Assembly: GCA_903813345.2 (NCBI GenBank)
Contig: CAIIXF020000003.1
Span: forward strand, 671,621-731,620
Direction: 5' to 3'
DNA: 60,000 nucleotides
Origin: Owenia fusiformis
Taxonomy: Eukaryota; Annelida; Polychaeta; Sabellida; Oweniidae
Shown here: in pieces, positions 37,701 to 52,700 of the stretch
How positions within the stretch are numbered: the first letter of the stretch is position 1
Layout of the letters: the number at the start of each line of letters is the position of its first letter
Notes under the pieces: generated by a model
The model's input: the letters and a program-made list of their open reading frames with translations, nothing else
Told to the model about the DNA's origin: nothing
The model's database searches: none
Translations under genes and position numbers: made by a program

Positions 37701-40700
37701 TAATCTGCAAGGTGGGATTTAAATTATGTTGTCCTTCTACGCATTGTGGTCAGTAGTTTCTGGATGTCATATTTTCTTGATGTTTCGAGGAATTTATTGC
37801 TTATCTCTCAGAGTTTGTCCACTGCCCAATAGGCGGTTCGTTTTCTAAGGTCATTGCAAAGACTGAAAAGTGAGGCCTTTGGATGTTAGGTACATTTGAT
37901 GTTTGAACCCCATGACCCCAAGTCTACTGAACTGCAGAGAGGTAGTTTGTCATCATAATTTTATTCGAACTATGTCTTTGGTTGAATGTGTACTGTACAG
38001 TTCTAGAAGAACAGTAAGACCGTATTACCAGTTTAGTTTAGAAATTACCAAACATGTTCACAGACAACCACATAAAACTATATGGTATACATGTACCTAC
38101 CTAATTGCTAGTAAAAATGGTTATCTAAGACTATTTCCGCTAGTACACAACAAAATACTTTATGTGTTTCTACCCCCGACGCTTGAGATATTTATCTCAG
38201 TATATCTAATCTTAGTCTGCTTATGTTCTTATTTCAGGAAAGGGAGATAATGAAGGAGATCATCACCAATGGTCCTGTCCAAGCCACCTTTGCTGTGCAC
38301 GAAGACTTCTTTATGTACAAAAGCGGTGTGTATAGACATTCTGTTGCAGCAGATGACATAGGGTTAAGTGGCTACCACTCTGTCAGAATTGTGGGGTAAG
38401 TTTGTTTAAGGTGATGATGGAACGAAAACATTTTCGTAAAAATTGCTATACCTGAAAATGTTATTTTCTGGTGCAAAGAAGATATGTGTGAACTATTTTG
38501 CTTTTTCAGGGAAGTATCATTACATTTTCGTTACACATGCCTCATACTTGCCCTTAGGAAAAAAGTTTAGGGCATTACCCTTGGTTTACCCGAATGTAGC
38601 ATTAACTTACCTTAATGTCGACCTTAATTCAAAATTACCCTCAATATTTGGGAAATTAACCTAACTTTACTCATAACTAGATGTTAGGGAATTATAAGGG
38701 TCAGTTAAGGGCTAAATATGTGTGATCTTAATATACCTAAGTAAACCCCAATTGACCTTATTTTACCTTACTTAACCTCAGTTTAACCTTAATAACCCAG
38801 ATGCGAGTAGAAATAATCTTGATTTACGTAATTAAAAATTCAAAATTCAGTCAAAGTAATATCATATTTGAAATCTACATGTAAAATTACATCTAGAAAT
38901 GTGGTTTTAAAAAGTGTTTATCAACTTTGAAAAATTAATTTTCTTTGAAAATGTGTCTTCTAGCTCGGGGAGATTCCCCATAGACCCCATGCTATAAAAT
39001 CACAAAAAATGAAATATCTTTTCTTTTAGTGGACAGATAATATTTTGCTTTACTGGACATATTTTCATTAGTATAAGTATCAGGCACATAAGAGTTATAT
39101 GAAAATTGAGCCACTTAAATTGATAATATTCAAGTTTAAGGGAACTTTCTTATATACCTGCCATGTTAATTGACCCGAATCAGCCACCTGGTGGTGAAAC
39201 TGGTAACTACCTACTCGCATTTGGGTAATTGTCCCTTGAGTCCACCTTAATTTGCCCTTAAGTGCACCTTAATTATCCCTTGAGTGCATGTGTAATTTCC
39301 CTAAGTTTCCCTAATATTCCCATTGATTCACACCAGCCAACCATAACTTCCCCTATCATTTGATATTACTTATAGAAAATGGGATTCACTGACTGCTTAG
39401 GTAATTTAATGTTTTCTACTTGAACCCCTTGTTAGGAATCCCTAATACCATCACACTAGATTTGTACTCCCTTGTACTGTTTTGAGGAACCTGTATTTCT
39501 TCCAATATATGTGCTAGGGGTCTAATATTTAAAGTAGTTAAAATTTGACTAGTTGGCACAATGGAAATGAAAGCAGAAGTTACAATTATTTGAAAATAAT
39601 GAATTGCTTGACCTCTAAACATTCCCAATTTAAGCCCCTTGATAACATACTCTGATTCTCTCGGGAATCTTTTTTCTTATTAAAGCTAGATCTCTAATAT
39701 AACAAGTGAATTTTATTTGGCTTTTAGCCTATCAAGAAATTAAAATATAATGACAATAAAATGATAGTTCTGATTTTTAAGACATTTAAATATGGCCAAT
39801 CTAGCAATTCACATTGACAAGATAGTGTGATTCTTACTGGAGCTGTTTTGAGGGCCATGAATCTCTTCTGTTATTTAACCTAGATATCTAATATTACTGT
39901 GAATTATATTTGGCTTTATGGCTGGCAAGAAATAATCAGAGAAATGACGAATTTCTGATAGTTCTGTTTTATGAGAGGCCTGAACATGGCCAATCTATAG
40001 CCATTTGCTTTGAAAACATATTGTGGTTCTCTCCTGGGCTGTTTTGAGGGCCATGTATCCCTTTCATTATCTCACCTAGATATCTAATATTACAAGTGGT
40101 TTATATTTAGCTTAAGGAGAGCAGCAAATGAAAATAAAAATGACACAACCCGATAACTCTGTTTTGCAAGACATCTTAACATGGTCAATCAAGCCATTTA
40201 CCTTGATATTATAATGTGAATCTCTCAGGAGCTGTTTTGAAGGCAGTGTATCTCTTTTGTTATATAAGCTACATGTCTTATATTACAATTGAATTATATT
40301 TGGCTTAAGGGCTAGCAAGAATTGAAAATAAAAATGACAATGTCCCAAAAGTTCTGTTTTGAAAGACTTCTTAACATGGCCAATCAAGCCATTTACCTTG
40401 ATATTATAATGTCAATGTCTCAGGATCTGTTTTTAGGGCAGTTAAGCTAGATGTCTCGTATTACAACTGAATTATATTTGGCTTTCTTGGGAGAAAGAAA
40501 TGAAAAAGGACAACTACCCAATAGGTATGATTTGGTGGATCTCTAAGCATGGCTTTTTCGGTCATTTCCTTAATAAAATAATCATACTTATCTCATGGTA
40601 AATTATGTATTTTGTTTATTTTAGCTAATTATTCTTAAATTTACTTCAGTCAACCATGATTTCACCTTTTTTAAACTGAATTCTGAAATTCCATCAGACT

Positions 40701-43700
40701 TAGGCCCCTATAGATAAAGTTTGATCTATGTAAAAGGTAAATGATTTACCCTGAATTTACCCTCAAATAACCCTAAATTTTGAAGACCCCTTGTACCAAA
40801 CTCATAATGTAGCTATTGATTTTTCAGTAAATAATTCTAAAAATGATGGTTGTATTTTACATTTCATATTATTTATATAATAGAATTCACTGAATGCTTC
40901 ATTTGCCTCAAGCAATTTAATGTTTTCTACTTGAACTGCTTTGGGGGAGTCGCTGAAGTACCATTACACTAGATTTGTACTCCCTTTTGCTGATTTGAGG
41001 GACCTATTTCTCATTCCATATATGCGGTGGGGGTTTCATATTTAAGGTTGTTAATATTTGACTAGTAGGCACAATGGAAATGAAAACATAAATTACAACT
41101 TTTTGAAAATTATGCATTGTTTGACCTCTAAACATTGCCAATCTAAGCCCCTTGATAACATACCTTGATTCTCTCTGGAGCTATTTTGAGAGCCAGGAAT
41201 CTCTTTTTTATTAAAGCTAGATCTCTGCTATAACAAGTGAATTATATTTGGCTTTTAGGCTATAGAGAAATGAGAATAAATATGACAATTACCCGATAGT
41301 TCTGTTTTTTTAAACATTCTAATATGGCCAATCTAGACATTGACATTGTCAAAATAGTTTGATTCTCTCTGGAGCTGTTTTGAGAGCCATGCATTTCTTC
41401 TGTTATTTAACCTAGATATCTAATATTACAAGTGAATTATATTTGGCTTCATGGCTGGCAAGAAATAATCAGGGAAATTATGACTATGTGATAGTTCTGT
41501 TTTATAAGAGGCCTTAAATTTGCCAATCTAGCCATTTGGTTTAAAAACATAGTGCGATTCTATCTGGGGCAGTTTTGAAGCCCAGGTATCTCCTTTGTCA
41601 TTTAAGCTAGATGTCTAATATCACAGGTGAATAATATTTAGCTATAAGGTTAGCAAAAATTGAAAATAGAAATGACAACTACCTAATAGTTCTGCTTTAT
41701 AAGACATCTTAACATGGCCAGTCTAAGCCTTTTAGACTAACATGAAATGAAAATAAAAGTGACAACTACCTGATACTTATGATATGTAAGATGTATCAAC
41801 ATGGCCAAGCTAGCCTTTTACATTATATAACATGCTGTAATCCTCCCTGGAGCTGTTTTGGAAGGCATGTGTATGGTTTATTAGTGAGACTAGAGGTCTA
41901 TTATTACAGCTCAATAATATTTGACTAGAAGACACATTGTCAACTACTAATAGGTATGATTTGGTGGACTCTAAGCATGTCTTTTTGAGTCATTTTCCTT
42001 AAAAAAGTAATTACTAGTACTTGTATTTTATTTCATTGGAAATTATGTATTTTGTTAATTTTAAGCCTGATGACTTCCTCTTAAATATGTATTCAATATA
42101 TGGCTGAAATCAATGTGACCCTCATTTCTGATAATAATTTACCATGATCTACCCTTGACATGAACCTCGGTTAACATTAATTGAACCTTAATTGTCCCTT
42201 AAGTCCACCTTAATTTGCCCTTTAGTGCACCTTAATTATCCCCTGAGTGCATGTATAATTTCCCTAAGTTTCCCTAATATTCCCATTGATTCACACCAGC
42301 CAACCATAACTTCCCCTATCATTTAATATTACTTACAGAAAATGGGATTCACTGACTGCTTAGGTAATTTAATGTTTTCTACTTGAACCCCTTGTTAGGA
42401 ATCCCTAATACCATCACACTAGATTTGTACCCCCTTGTACTGTTTTGAGGGACCTGTATTTCTTCCAATATATGTGCCAGGGGTCTAATATTTAAGGTTG
42501 TTAATATCTGACTATTAGGCACCATGGAAATGAAAACATAAATTACAACTTTTTGAAAATTGTGAACTGTTTGACCTCTAAACATTTCCAATCTAAGCCC
42601 CTTGATAACATACTCTGATTCTCTCTGGAGCTATTTCGAGAGCAATAATCTCGTTTTTTTATTAAATCTAGATCTCCAATATAACAAGTGAATTACATTT
42701 GCCTTTTAGGCTATAGAGAAATGAGAATACATATGACAATTACCCGATAGTTCTGTTTTTAAGACATTTTAATATGGCCAATCTAGACATTGACATTGTC
42801 AAAATAGTTTGATTCTCTCTGGAGCTGTTTTGAGAGCCATGTATCTCTTCTGTTATTTAACCTAGATATCTAATATTACAAGTGAATTATATTTGGCTTC
42901 ATGGCTGGCAAGAAAATAATCAGAAAAATTATGCCTATGTGATAGTTCTGTTTTATAAGAGGCCTTAAAATGGCCAATCTAGCCATTTTGTTTTAAAAAC
43001 ATAGTAAAATTCTCTCTGGGGCAGTTTTGAAGCCCATGTATCTTCTTTGTTATTTAAGCTAGATGCCTAATATCACTGGTGAATAATATTTTGCTTTAAG
43101 TTTAGCAAAATTGAAAATAGAAATGACAACTACCTAATAGTTCTGTTTTGTAAGACATCTTAACATGGCCAGTCTAGCCACTTACATTGAAATCATAATG
43201 TGAATCTCTCATGAGCGCTCAACTCTCATGAACATACTAATATTCTATCTGGGGCAGTATTGAGGGTCGCATGTCTCTTATATTAGTTGAGCTGGATGTC
43301 TAATATAACAAGTGAATAATATTTGGCTTTTAGACTCACATGAAATGAATATAAAAGTGACAACTACCTGATACTTATGATATGTAAGATGTATCAACAT
43401 GGCCAATCTAGCCTTTTACATTATATAACATGCTGTAATCCTCGCTGGAGTTGTTTTGGAAGGCATGTGTATGGTTTATTAGTGAGACTAGAGGTCTTTT
43501 ATTACAGCTCAATAATATTTGACTAGAAGACACATTGTCAACTACTAATAGGAATGATTTGGTGGACTCTAAGCATGGCCTTTTGAGCCATTTTCATTAA
43601 AAAAGTAATTACTGTATCTAGTACTAGTATTTTATTTCATTGGAAATAATGTATTTTGTGAATTTTAAGCTGGATGACTTCATCTTAAATATGTATTCAA

Positions 43701-46700
43701 TATATGGCTGAAATCAATGTGACCTTAATTTTTGATAATAATTTACCATGATCTACCCTTGACATGAACCTCGGTAAACATTAATTGAACCTTACTTGTC
43801 CCTTAAGTCCACCTTAATTTGCCCTTAAGTGCACCTTAATTATCCCTTGAGTGCATGTATAATTTCCCTAAGTTTCCCTAATATTTCCATTGATTCACAC
43901 CAGCCAACCATAACTTCACCTATCATTTAATATTACTTATAGAAAATGGGATTCACCGACTGCTTAGGTAATTTAATGTTTTCTACTTGAACCCCTTGTA
44001 AGGAATCCCTTACACCATCACACTAGATTTGTACTCCCTTGTACTGTTTTGAGGGACCTGTATTTAGTGCTATATGTGCTAGGGGTCTAGTATTTAAGGT
44101 TGTTAATATTTGACTAGTAGGCACAATGGAAATGAAAACATAAATTTTTGAAAATTGTGAATTGTTTGACCTCTAAACATTGCCAATCTAAGCCCCTTGA
44201 TAACATACTCTGATTCTCTCTGGAGCTATTTCGAGAGCCAGTAATCTCTTTTTTTTTATTAAAGCTAGATCTCTAATATAACAAGTGAATTATATTTGGC
44301 TTTAAGGCTATAGAAAAAATGAGAATAAATATGACAATTACCGGATAGTTCTGTTCCAAAATATCTTTAAAGTTTCTTAAATTTAATTTATTTCATTGAT
44401 GGCTGATGTTTCCAAATCAGTAGCCTCCATATATCTTAAGTGTACATTAGCCCTGCAATTGATGGAGACTTGGGGCGTTATCCTCTTTCAATAAAATTTG
44501 AGACTACATTAATAAAATACTGGATAAGAATTCTCCAACTCCCCCCCCCCCCAACAAACATACTACATAAAGCATACTCCTATGAAAAAGAAATGCATGA
44601 ACTTGGTTTTCAAACTTGGGCTTCAAAAGTGAATGATATTTTACACAAAGTTAATATGTCAAAATACTGGGAGGATCAAGATAATTTAGAAATATAGAAA
44701 TAGTACCACTTATTGTTGAAAAAACTTTGAAAAGTAACTTTGTTGATTTCTGGAGAACAGATATGAATTACAACTTTCCTATACTTCGTACATATAACAC
44801 TTTTAAGAATGACTTTTGCTTAGAAACCTATACAAAACTTGATAATAGAAAATATAGACAATCAATAGCCAGGTTTCGACTAAGCTCACACAAACTTCGA
44901 ATTGAAACAGGCCGGTATTCTAAACCTAAACCAATTCCAACAAATGATAGACTTTGCTTAACTTGTACATCTGTTGAAGATGAAAAACATTTTTTTATTG
45001 ATTGTAAAAAACATGATGCACAAAGGAGAGTCTTCTTTGAAAAAATGAAAGAAATATTTGGACCCAATTTTCTAATCAATGAAACAAATTTTAGAATGCT
45101 ATTGTCTTCACAAAATATAACTGTTCAAAGGCATATTGGCAAATATATTTACAAGTCTTTTCAAAATTTAGAATAAACTGCAATACTTGTGCTACACTGC
45201 TAATACATTTTTTACCATCTTTTATGCATCAAGTTTTATAAAGAGCCTGTAAACTCATGCAAATGATTTTACATCACATGTACATAGTGAAATTATATGT
45301 AGTCTAGCATTTAGTTTATAGTGTAGTATTGTCTTGAGTCAAGACAGTTTAGTTTGTACATAGACTAATGTGTCATGTTTTGATACAATTGTCAATAAAA
45401 GAAATATATATATATATTCTAGAAATTAAGGGTAAACTAAGCCTGAACTAAACCTAGATACTAAACCCAAACTTGACCTAAATATTCCCTAAAATCAACA
45501 TTATATTCATGGTTTTAATTTTAAAATTTAAGGGGAAGATAAGGTAAAAAATGGGTTAAGGTTAACATTAACCTTAATGTTAAGGTTTGTGGACAAATTA
45601 ATCTTAAAATAACCCCAAACTTTCCTTAACTTAAGGGAAGTGCCCTAAACTTTTTTCCTAAGGGTTATTATGTACCAGGAAATAACATGTGGAGGTATAG
45701 CAATATTTTCAAAAATGTCTTGTCCACATGTACCTTAACACTTGTGTGTCTAAAAATAACTTGGAGCATTCCAGACTTCACAGTAGGGTATCAGACTATA
45801 ATACATAAGTACCATGTTAAAAGTCATGTACCACTACATAAAATGTCATGTAGGTAATTTTATCGCAACAGTCAAGGTGTTCCCTGAATACATACATTAT
45901 ATTATTTACATACACACTCTACTGATTTTTATTTTGTCATATTCATTTTTCAAGATGGGGCTCTGAATGCAGTGCTCAGGGGGAAACGAAATATTGGGTA
46001 AGGAAATAATTAATTAATTATTTAGCTTGCAAGTGGCACCCTAGAGTAATTACCATCAAACTATTACCTTAACAAAAAAATAGATGCCAACAGAAACTGA
46101 GATATGTGACGCAAAATGAAAGCTTGGCCTTATAACTATTAGATTCTAGATGAATGTGTTGAATAACATGTATATGATGAGAGTTGGTATTATGGTCACT
46201 TGGAACCTATCAAGCCTCCTATTTTACACCATTCTATTCCACCACCCAAAAGTGGATTATGTGTACAAAGTGTAGAATTATATACAGGGTTGTCAAAAAT
46301 GGAAACCCTGCATTTTTCTCATATCTTTGTCATCTTATGAAATTACTCAATGATATTTCACACATTTGTAAATCATTCAATTTCCTATTACCCTACTATA
46401 TTTCATAACCATCAGACTGATAGTCACGATTTAACAGTGCGACATGTGCATGTTTCTCTATACCGCAGTAGTGGCCACTAGGAATGTTCTTTAAAACGTT
46501 GTAACACTGTGATTATCAATGTGACGGTCATGAAATATAGTAGGCTGGTAGGAAATTGAATGATGTACAAATGTGTAAAGTTATTTCTTAAAATGACAAA
46601 GATATTAGGAAAATGGTGTAAGGGTTTCCAGTTTTTTTGACCACCCTGTATGTTTTCCCTGAAGATTGTAGGTTCATGTGATCTAGGATTGGCAAATATG

Positions 46701-49700
46701 AGGTATGGTTATTATTAAACACCATGTAGTATATATACATGAAAAAGGTAAAAACATTTTAAGGTTTAAAAAGTTACAAGGAATTGTGGATGCAAGACAA
46801 ACAAAAACATCCTGGATATCGACAAAATAAATTAAACACATATTATGTAAAATCTGGGATGTAAAATAATTTAAGAAAAATTTGAGCAATACAGGGTAAG
46901 CCATAAAAGGTAACCCAAACAAATCTTAATAACACAGGCATAATTGAAACTTGTTCAATATTCTTTTATTCCACCAAGTTTCATGGGTCTATTCCAAATG
47001 GAATAGATTTTATGACAATTTTACAAAATATGCTCAAGATACTGGTCTTGTCTTAAGATGCAAACTTGAATGCATTCAGGGAGATTTTCTGTCTTCACAC
47101 TTTCAGATATCTTGTGTAAAGGCCTCAATTTTGTTCTAATCGTTTGTTTCAAATTTCTGATGCTCATAGGGTTATAGTATACACATTATTTTTTAATTAG
47201 CCCCAAATATAAAATTATTGGGGCTCATATCAAGTGACTTTTTTGTTTTAGCATTTGGAGAATGTTTTAGTAAAATGGCCAAAAAGTCATTATCATTTGA
47301 AATAGACAAATTGAAATTGACAGAATAAAAGTCCGAACATTGAAAAAGGTTCAATTGTGCAAAATTCAATTTAAATTCTATACTGGATGACTGAGTTATT
47401 AAGATTTGTTTGGGTAACCTTTTTGTTTGGCTCACCCTGTACTAGTATTGGTCACTGGTCTACAATGTATTTGTCTAAATATATTTATTGATATTCTTAC
47501 CATGAACATCCATACATATGGCATGATAATTGAAAAATGTTAAATTTCAGATTGTTGCCAACTCCTGGGGAAAACAATGGGGAGAACAGGGATATTTCAG
47601 AATCCAGAAGGGCGTGAACGAATGTGAAATTGAGTCATACGTGGTTGGTGTTACAGGTGAGTTTTATTAAGCATATCATATTATCATACTTAGGCTATTG
47701 ATAGTCCCATTAAGTTCGTTGAATTTGAAACCAAAATTTAAAATTTAAATTTTTTATAATTGGTTCAGTATTAACATCATCATATTAAACTATACCAATT
47801 TGATGAAAGAGAAATTATTGTCCTTCAGTGAATATTGTCCTAGTTTGCATTGATATCTGCCAGGACAAGACTTTGCATGACTGGTTAAGTATGAAGGCTA
47901 CTAAATGAATGTATGGGAATCTAATGTAAGAGAAAGTATTGCTATTAAGGGAATTTTGTCCAAGTTTGCATCGATATCTGGCAGAACAAGACTTTGTATG
48001 ACTGGTAAAGTATGAAGATCACTATATAAAGGTTATATATATTTTACAAGTGGATCCAAGAGACCAAGTGGGCAAGTCCATTATTTTGCAGGGGTGGCAG
48101 GATATACACATATCAATTTCCACATACTCACATTGCCTTATTAAAGAAACCCTTCTAAAAGTTTAGTAGTCAATAAATATCAGATCTGTAGATTTCGAAA
48201 TCAGAAGCGAATTCAATAAAAACCAGATTAGAATGCACAAATACAGGATCACAGGGGACCTGTTAAATGTTTAACCAATAGTCCATTTTCTCCACTTGGT
48301 CACTCTTAGATTGATCCAAGTATTGGATGATTGGAGGCAGTTTTGATCAATTTTCCAAAGGCTTAATTTTTTTCTCATCTGTCTCAACAAAACAGAAATA
48401 TCCCAGAATTCATACAGTCATACCTCTCTTATGAGCTATATCATTGATTGGCCAAGGGTTCATCTATAACCCTGGGAAATGACCTCTTCTGGATGTAAAG
48501 CGTTGGAACATCTGATATGACCAGTTCCCATGCCAGTGTGTCACCTGTCATTTCTCTGGAATGATGTACACTTTCCTCCAAAAGATTGGAAACAATTGTA
48601 GTACAGTAAAACCTGTATATCTGAACACTTGGCTAATCCAAACACCTCCCAATTTGAACATTTTTGGTTCCGTTTTTCCTCCAATTGACTCAAATGTTAA
48701 AAAACCTTGAAATGTGAACAACTCCCAATTTGAACAGTGAACATTCATGTTTGAAAAATCAACCTATCTAATCTGAACACTTTTCATAAAATACCACATG
48801 TTCCATACAACATTGATCAAATATTTGAAAAGACCTTGAATGATCTGACTCATGGTGGGACTTTCTAGGATGACTAAATTCATTTGAATTTGATTTTTAT
48901 GTCACTGTAATGCCATAAAGCTATGTAGTCAAAGGAACTATAAATATTTATTGAGAATTTGTTCCTATTTCTTCAAAATCCACAATCTTGCAAATGCAAA
49001 ACCTCAAAATGTGAACACCTTCTTATCCGAACGCTTTTAGCTGGCCCCTTAGTGTACAATCCCCTCTAAAAAGTTACTGAAATCACTGGCTTGGAATTGG
49101 TGTTCACTTAACACACAGGTGTTCAATAGAGTAGACTCATATGTTCGCTGGACACAGATCTTCACTAAAGAGATGTACATTATGACAGTTTTACTGTACT
49201 GAAATCACTTTCTGGGAATTGGTGTTCACCATACACAGGTGTTCAATAGAGTAGACGCATGTGTTCACTGGGCACAGATCTTCACTACAGACTAATTTGA
49301 GAAAACTGTAAAAACATTGAAATTCGAATAAAGATAAATAACTGCAAATCAACGTTGTTTTGGTAGAAAATCACACCCAGGATTCAAATATGCCATAAAA
49401 TAGAAGAAATTATAAAAACCCATTTGACCTACTTTTAATAAAGCAAAAGCATAGTCCCTGCTGATGTATCTATTTAAGAGAATATGTATTAGCTACAGCC
49501 CCAATGTCTCATTGTGTTGGTGTAATATTTTTTTAGCTCACATGATGAGCTATTGCAAACACTCACTTGTCCGTTTGTCAGGATTCCCGTTTTAAGTTTT
49601 TTTTTCAACATCAATATAGAAAAACCCCTCTTGACTCCTGGTTCAAAAGCTCGCCTATTTCAAAATGGCCAACATTTTTGTCTCGCGAAATTCACTTTTG

Positions 49701-52700
49701 GACCATTCGCTTTAAAACCTGTGTCGATAGCATTCCCTTTTAAGTTATATTTGTTCAACACCAATACAGAAAACTCCCTTATGACTCCTGGTGCAAATGC
49801 TCGCCTATTTTCAAAAAAAGTCACCATTTTCATCTCTTGAAATTCACTTTTGGCCCATTTCCTAGGTTTACAAATAATTTCAGGTGTCCTGCATTGTAAA
49901 AAGCCATGTTACTGTAAAGAGTAGTTGAATGAAACAGTTTTGTTACAAAAAATCGGCAAAAAATGTTATCCATTTTTTTTATTTTCAGCCAATTTTAGTT
50001 AACATTGATTTGTCCATCTATCTCGCGAAATCTTTTTTGGACCATTTGCCTTAAAACCTCTGTCAATAGGATTTCCGTTTTAAGTTATTTTTGTTCAACA
50101 TCAATTTAGAAAACTCCCCTATGACTCCTGGTTCAAACGCTTGCCTATTTTCAAAATGGTCGCCATTTTTGTCTTGCGAAATTCACTTGTGGCCCATTTC
50201 CTAGCTTTACAAATAATTTCAGGTGACCTGCATTGTAAAAAGTCATAACACTATAAAGAGTAGTTGTATGAAATAATTTTGTTACAAAAAATGGGCAAAA
50301 ATTACAACAATTTATTTTTATTTTCTGCCATTTTAGCCATCATTCACTTTTGACCAACACCATGTGAGCCCAGTACCCACGGTACTATTTTTATTTATAA
50401 TGGTCCCAACTAAATGATGATTTAAAAAGAAATTTGACAAGTGTTCATGACAAAGAGGCCTCTTTGGTTATCACAAACAATTTCACTCAGTTAATCCTAA
50501 ACAATGACTTTTTCTGACCATAATCTCAAAGAAAGGCATATGTTAAGTTGATTGGGCTCATTGCTATTGAGTGTGCAATCAATCCATTGGCATACAGTAA
50601 AACCCTGATATCCAAACATTTGGCTAATCTGAACACCTTCCAATCCAAACACTTTTTTCGACTTCAATTTTGTATTCCAACTGACTCCATTGTTAAAAAA
50701 TCCTTGAAATCTGAACATCTCGTAATTCGAACAGTGAGCACTCATGTTTGTAAAATTAACATGTCTAATGTAGACACTTTTCACAAAATACTAACATTTC
50801 TTAAAAACTTGCTCTTAAGTTTTCAATTTAACACTGATTTGTTATGATATCAACATCATGGTTACAATCATAATGGGTCTTTCTAGCATGACTAAATTAA
50901 TTTGAATCAACTTTTGGAATGCCATTAAGTTATGTGGTCAATTGATATATTAATATTCATCGAGAATGCATTCATATTTTCTCAAAGTTCAGGATCTTGC
51001 AGATGCAAAATCCTTAAAATCTGAACACCTCCTAATCCGAATGCTTTTAGCCAGTCCCAATGGCATTTAGATTAGACAGCTTCAATATTACTGTACTTTC
51101 TTTGATTCCAATGGCCTATTTTCACCAAAAAGCAATCTAAAGACAATGTTTAATGCATGACTGTTCCCTGTTTTAATAGGATTCTGAAAGGAAAACTGAA
51201 TTGCTCAAAGATAAATGTCCCTACGTTTTTTCCATGCTATCCATTGAATTCAGCTCATTTTGGTCATCCAGATTCAGTACAGTCCCTGGAAAAATCCAAT
51301 TTTCCATTTAGAAAATAAAACATGTCTCAAAAATTCTTATCCTTTTCAAAATCCCTTCTAGTGAAAAAACGCTCAATGCAAAATCACAAGCATACTTGTC
51401 TTAAAATATTTTTTCATTTTTCTATCAATCCACAGTTTTAGCAGCTAATGTATTTTGAATTTCGAATGCACTTTTGATTAATAGCTCATGAGTCATAAAT
51501 GAACAAGCTTCATATCAAGGCATGTTCAGTTACCGGCCCATGGGCCATATGATGAACTGCCTTTATATCAAGGAAATTTGGAATAATGATATTTGCACAC
51601 AGTTAAACATGAAGTAAATCCAGACCAGCATAGGTATAGCAATTTTTTCAAAGCTGTTTTCTTTCCACCAGTACATTGATATATTTTATTTAAGTTTTTT
51701 AGTTCATAATCTTTCTATTTTGTTACTGTTCATTTATCTTAAATTTAAAAAAATCATATTTTGCCCCGCAGAATATTGCATATTCCATTCATTTATGCAG
51801 CCCTACATCCTTCCTTCAATAACTCCAACAACAAGAAACCCCTCCCCCTCCCTCTTCCATATAATAAAGTTCATAAAACTGGAGTATGATCAGTAAACAG
51901 TTAACATGGCCCTTTCAAAAAATCATAAGACATTTCCTCTTGATTCTATTCTATTTATGCTAAAACAAGAAAATGAAAATAGTAGAAAAAGCTCTAAATC
52001 CAGATTTAATATTTACTGTTAACAAATGTTTCTTTTTACACTCTTTTTATACAGAAATACTCATCATCAAATATTTCAAATAATTACAATTTTTGGTGGA
52101 AGGTCATTTAAAACAAAATGTTGTTCTAGATTGGTTGGAACCCCTTTGGATCATTCCAAATAAAAGCCAGGGGATGTAAGCCAATAAATCAATACATGTT
52201 CAATAAAACAAAAAGTAAACAAAACATCAATATCACCCCTGTCCTTTAAAATGTTGACCTAATTATCAATTCAAAGTCGTCTGCATATTTCAAAAAGCAA
52301 CACATAATCATAAACAAGCTTCTAAATGTATGACATATTGAACTTCATTTGAATTAAACTGATTGTAGCCTAATAATTATAATTGGATGTTTTTATTTTG
52401 ATCTTATAAACATCATTATTCATAATTGAAAAATGAAAATTCTATTTCAAGAGTTCTATTTTATAGTCATTTGTCTAATTTGTTTTTATTTTTGTGTAAT
52501 TTCAGTCAGACCAAGTGTTGTCAAGAGGCAGCTCCATTCTGTTGTTATAGAAGATCTAACAGTGACCAGTCTGGGGAATATAGTTGCAATGGGTCGGTCT
52601 ACAACAAAGATCTACAACAGCAGTACATTCCAGATGATCAAAGAAATAAACAAGGGGTTCTTACGTGTTACAAAAACCACAGATGGCCAGCTGGCATTTA

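Larger units (their letters stand above)
38551..45664. mobile_element. 7.1 kb inner element carrying a satellite and a LINE fragment
   Basis: Ends CCCTTAGGAAAAAAGTTTAG and complement are inverted over about 32 bases with two or three mismatches. The subterminal DNA is rich in TTAACCTTA/TTACCC motifs on both sides in inverted sense. The interior is the 39220-44350 array and a LINE 3' end. No transposase seen. Confidence 0.7.
38410..45734. mobile_element. 7.3 kb TTAA-flanked insertion in intron 7 of copy B
   Basis: TTAA sits at 38406-38409 and 45735-45738; copy A has the single-TTAA empty site (GTTTGTTTAACACTTC). The outer ~65 bases are inverted repeats sharing TTGCTATACCT and ATGTTATTTTCTGG, so the outer layer is the 14737 MITE family. 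All but about 210 bases is a second element (38551-45664). Confidence 0.85.

Noticed and set aside
39416-42591. Two similar 70-residue minus-strand ORFs (39416-39628, 42379-42591)
   Set aside because: They are the same satellite segment read twice; no homology, no start context, and sister units carry stops.
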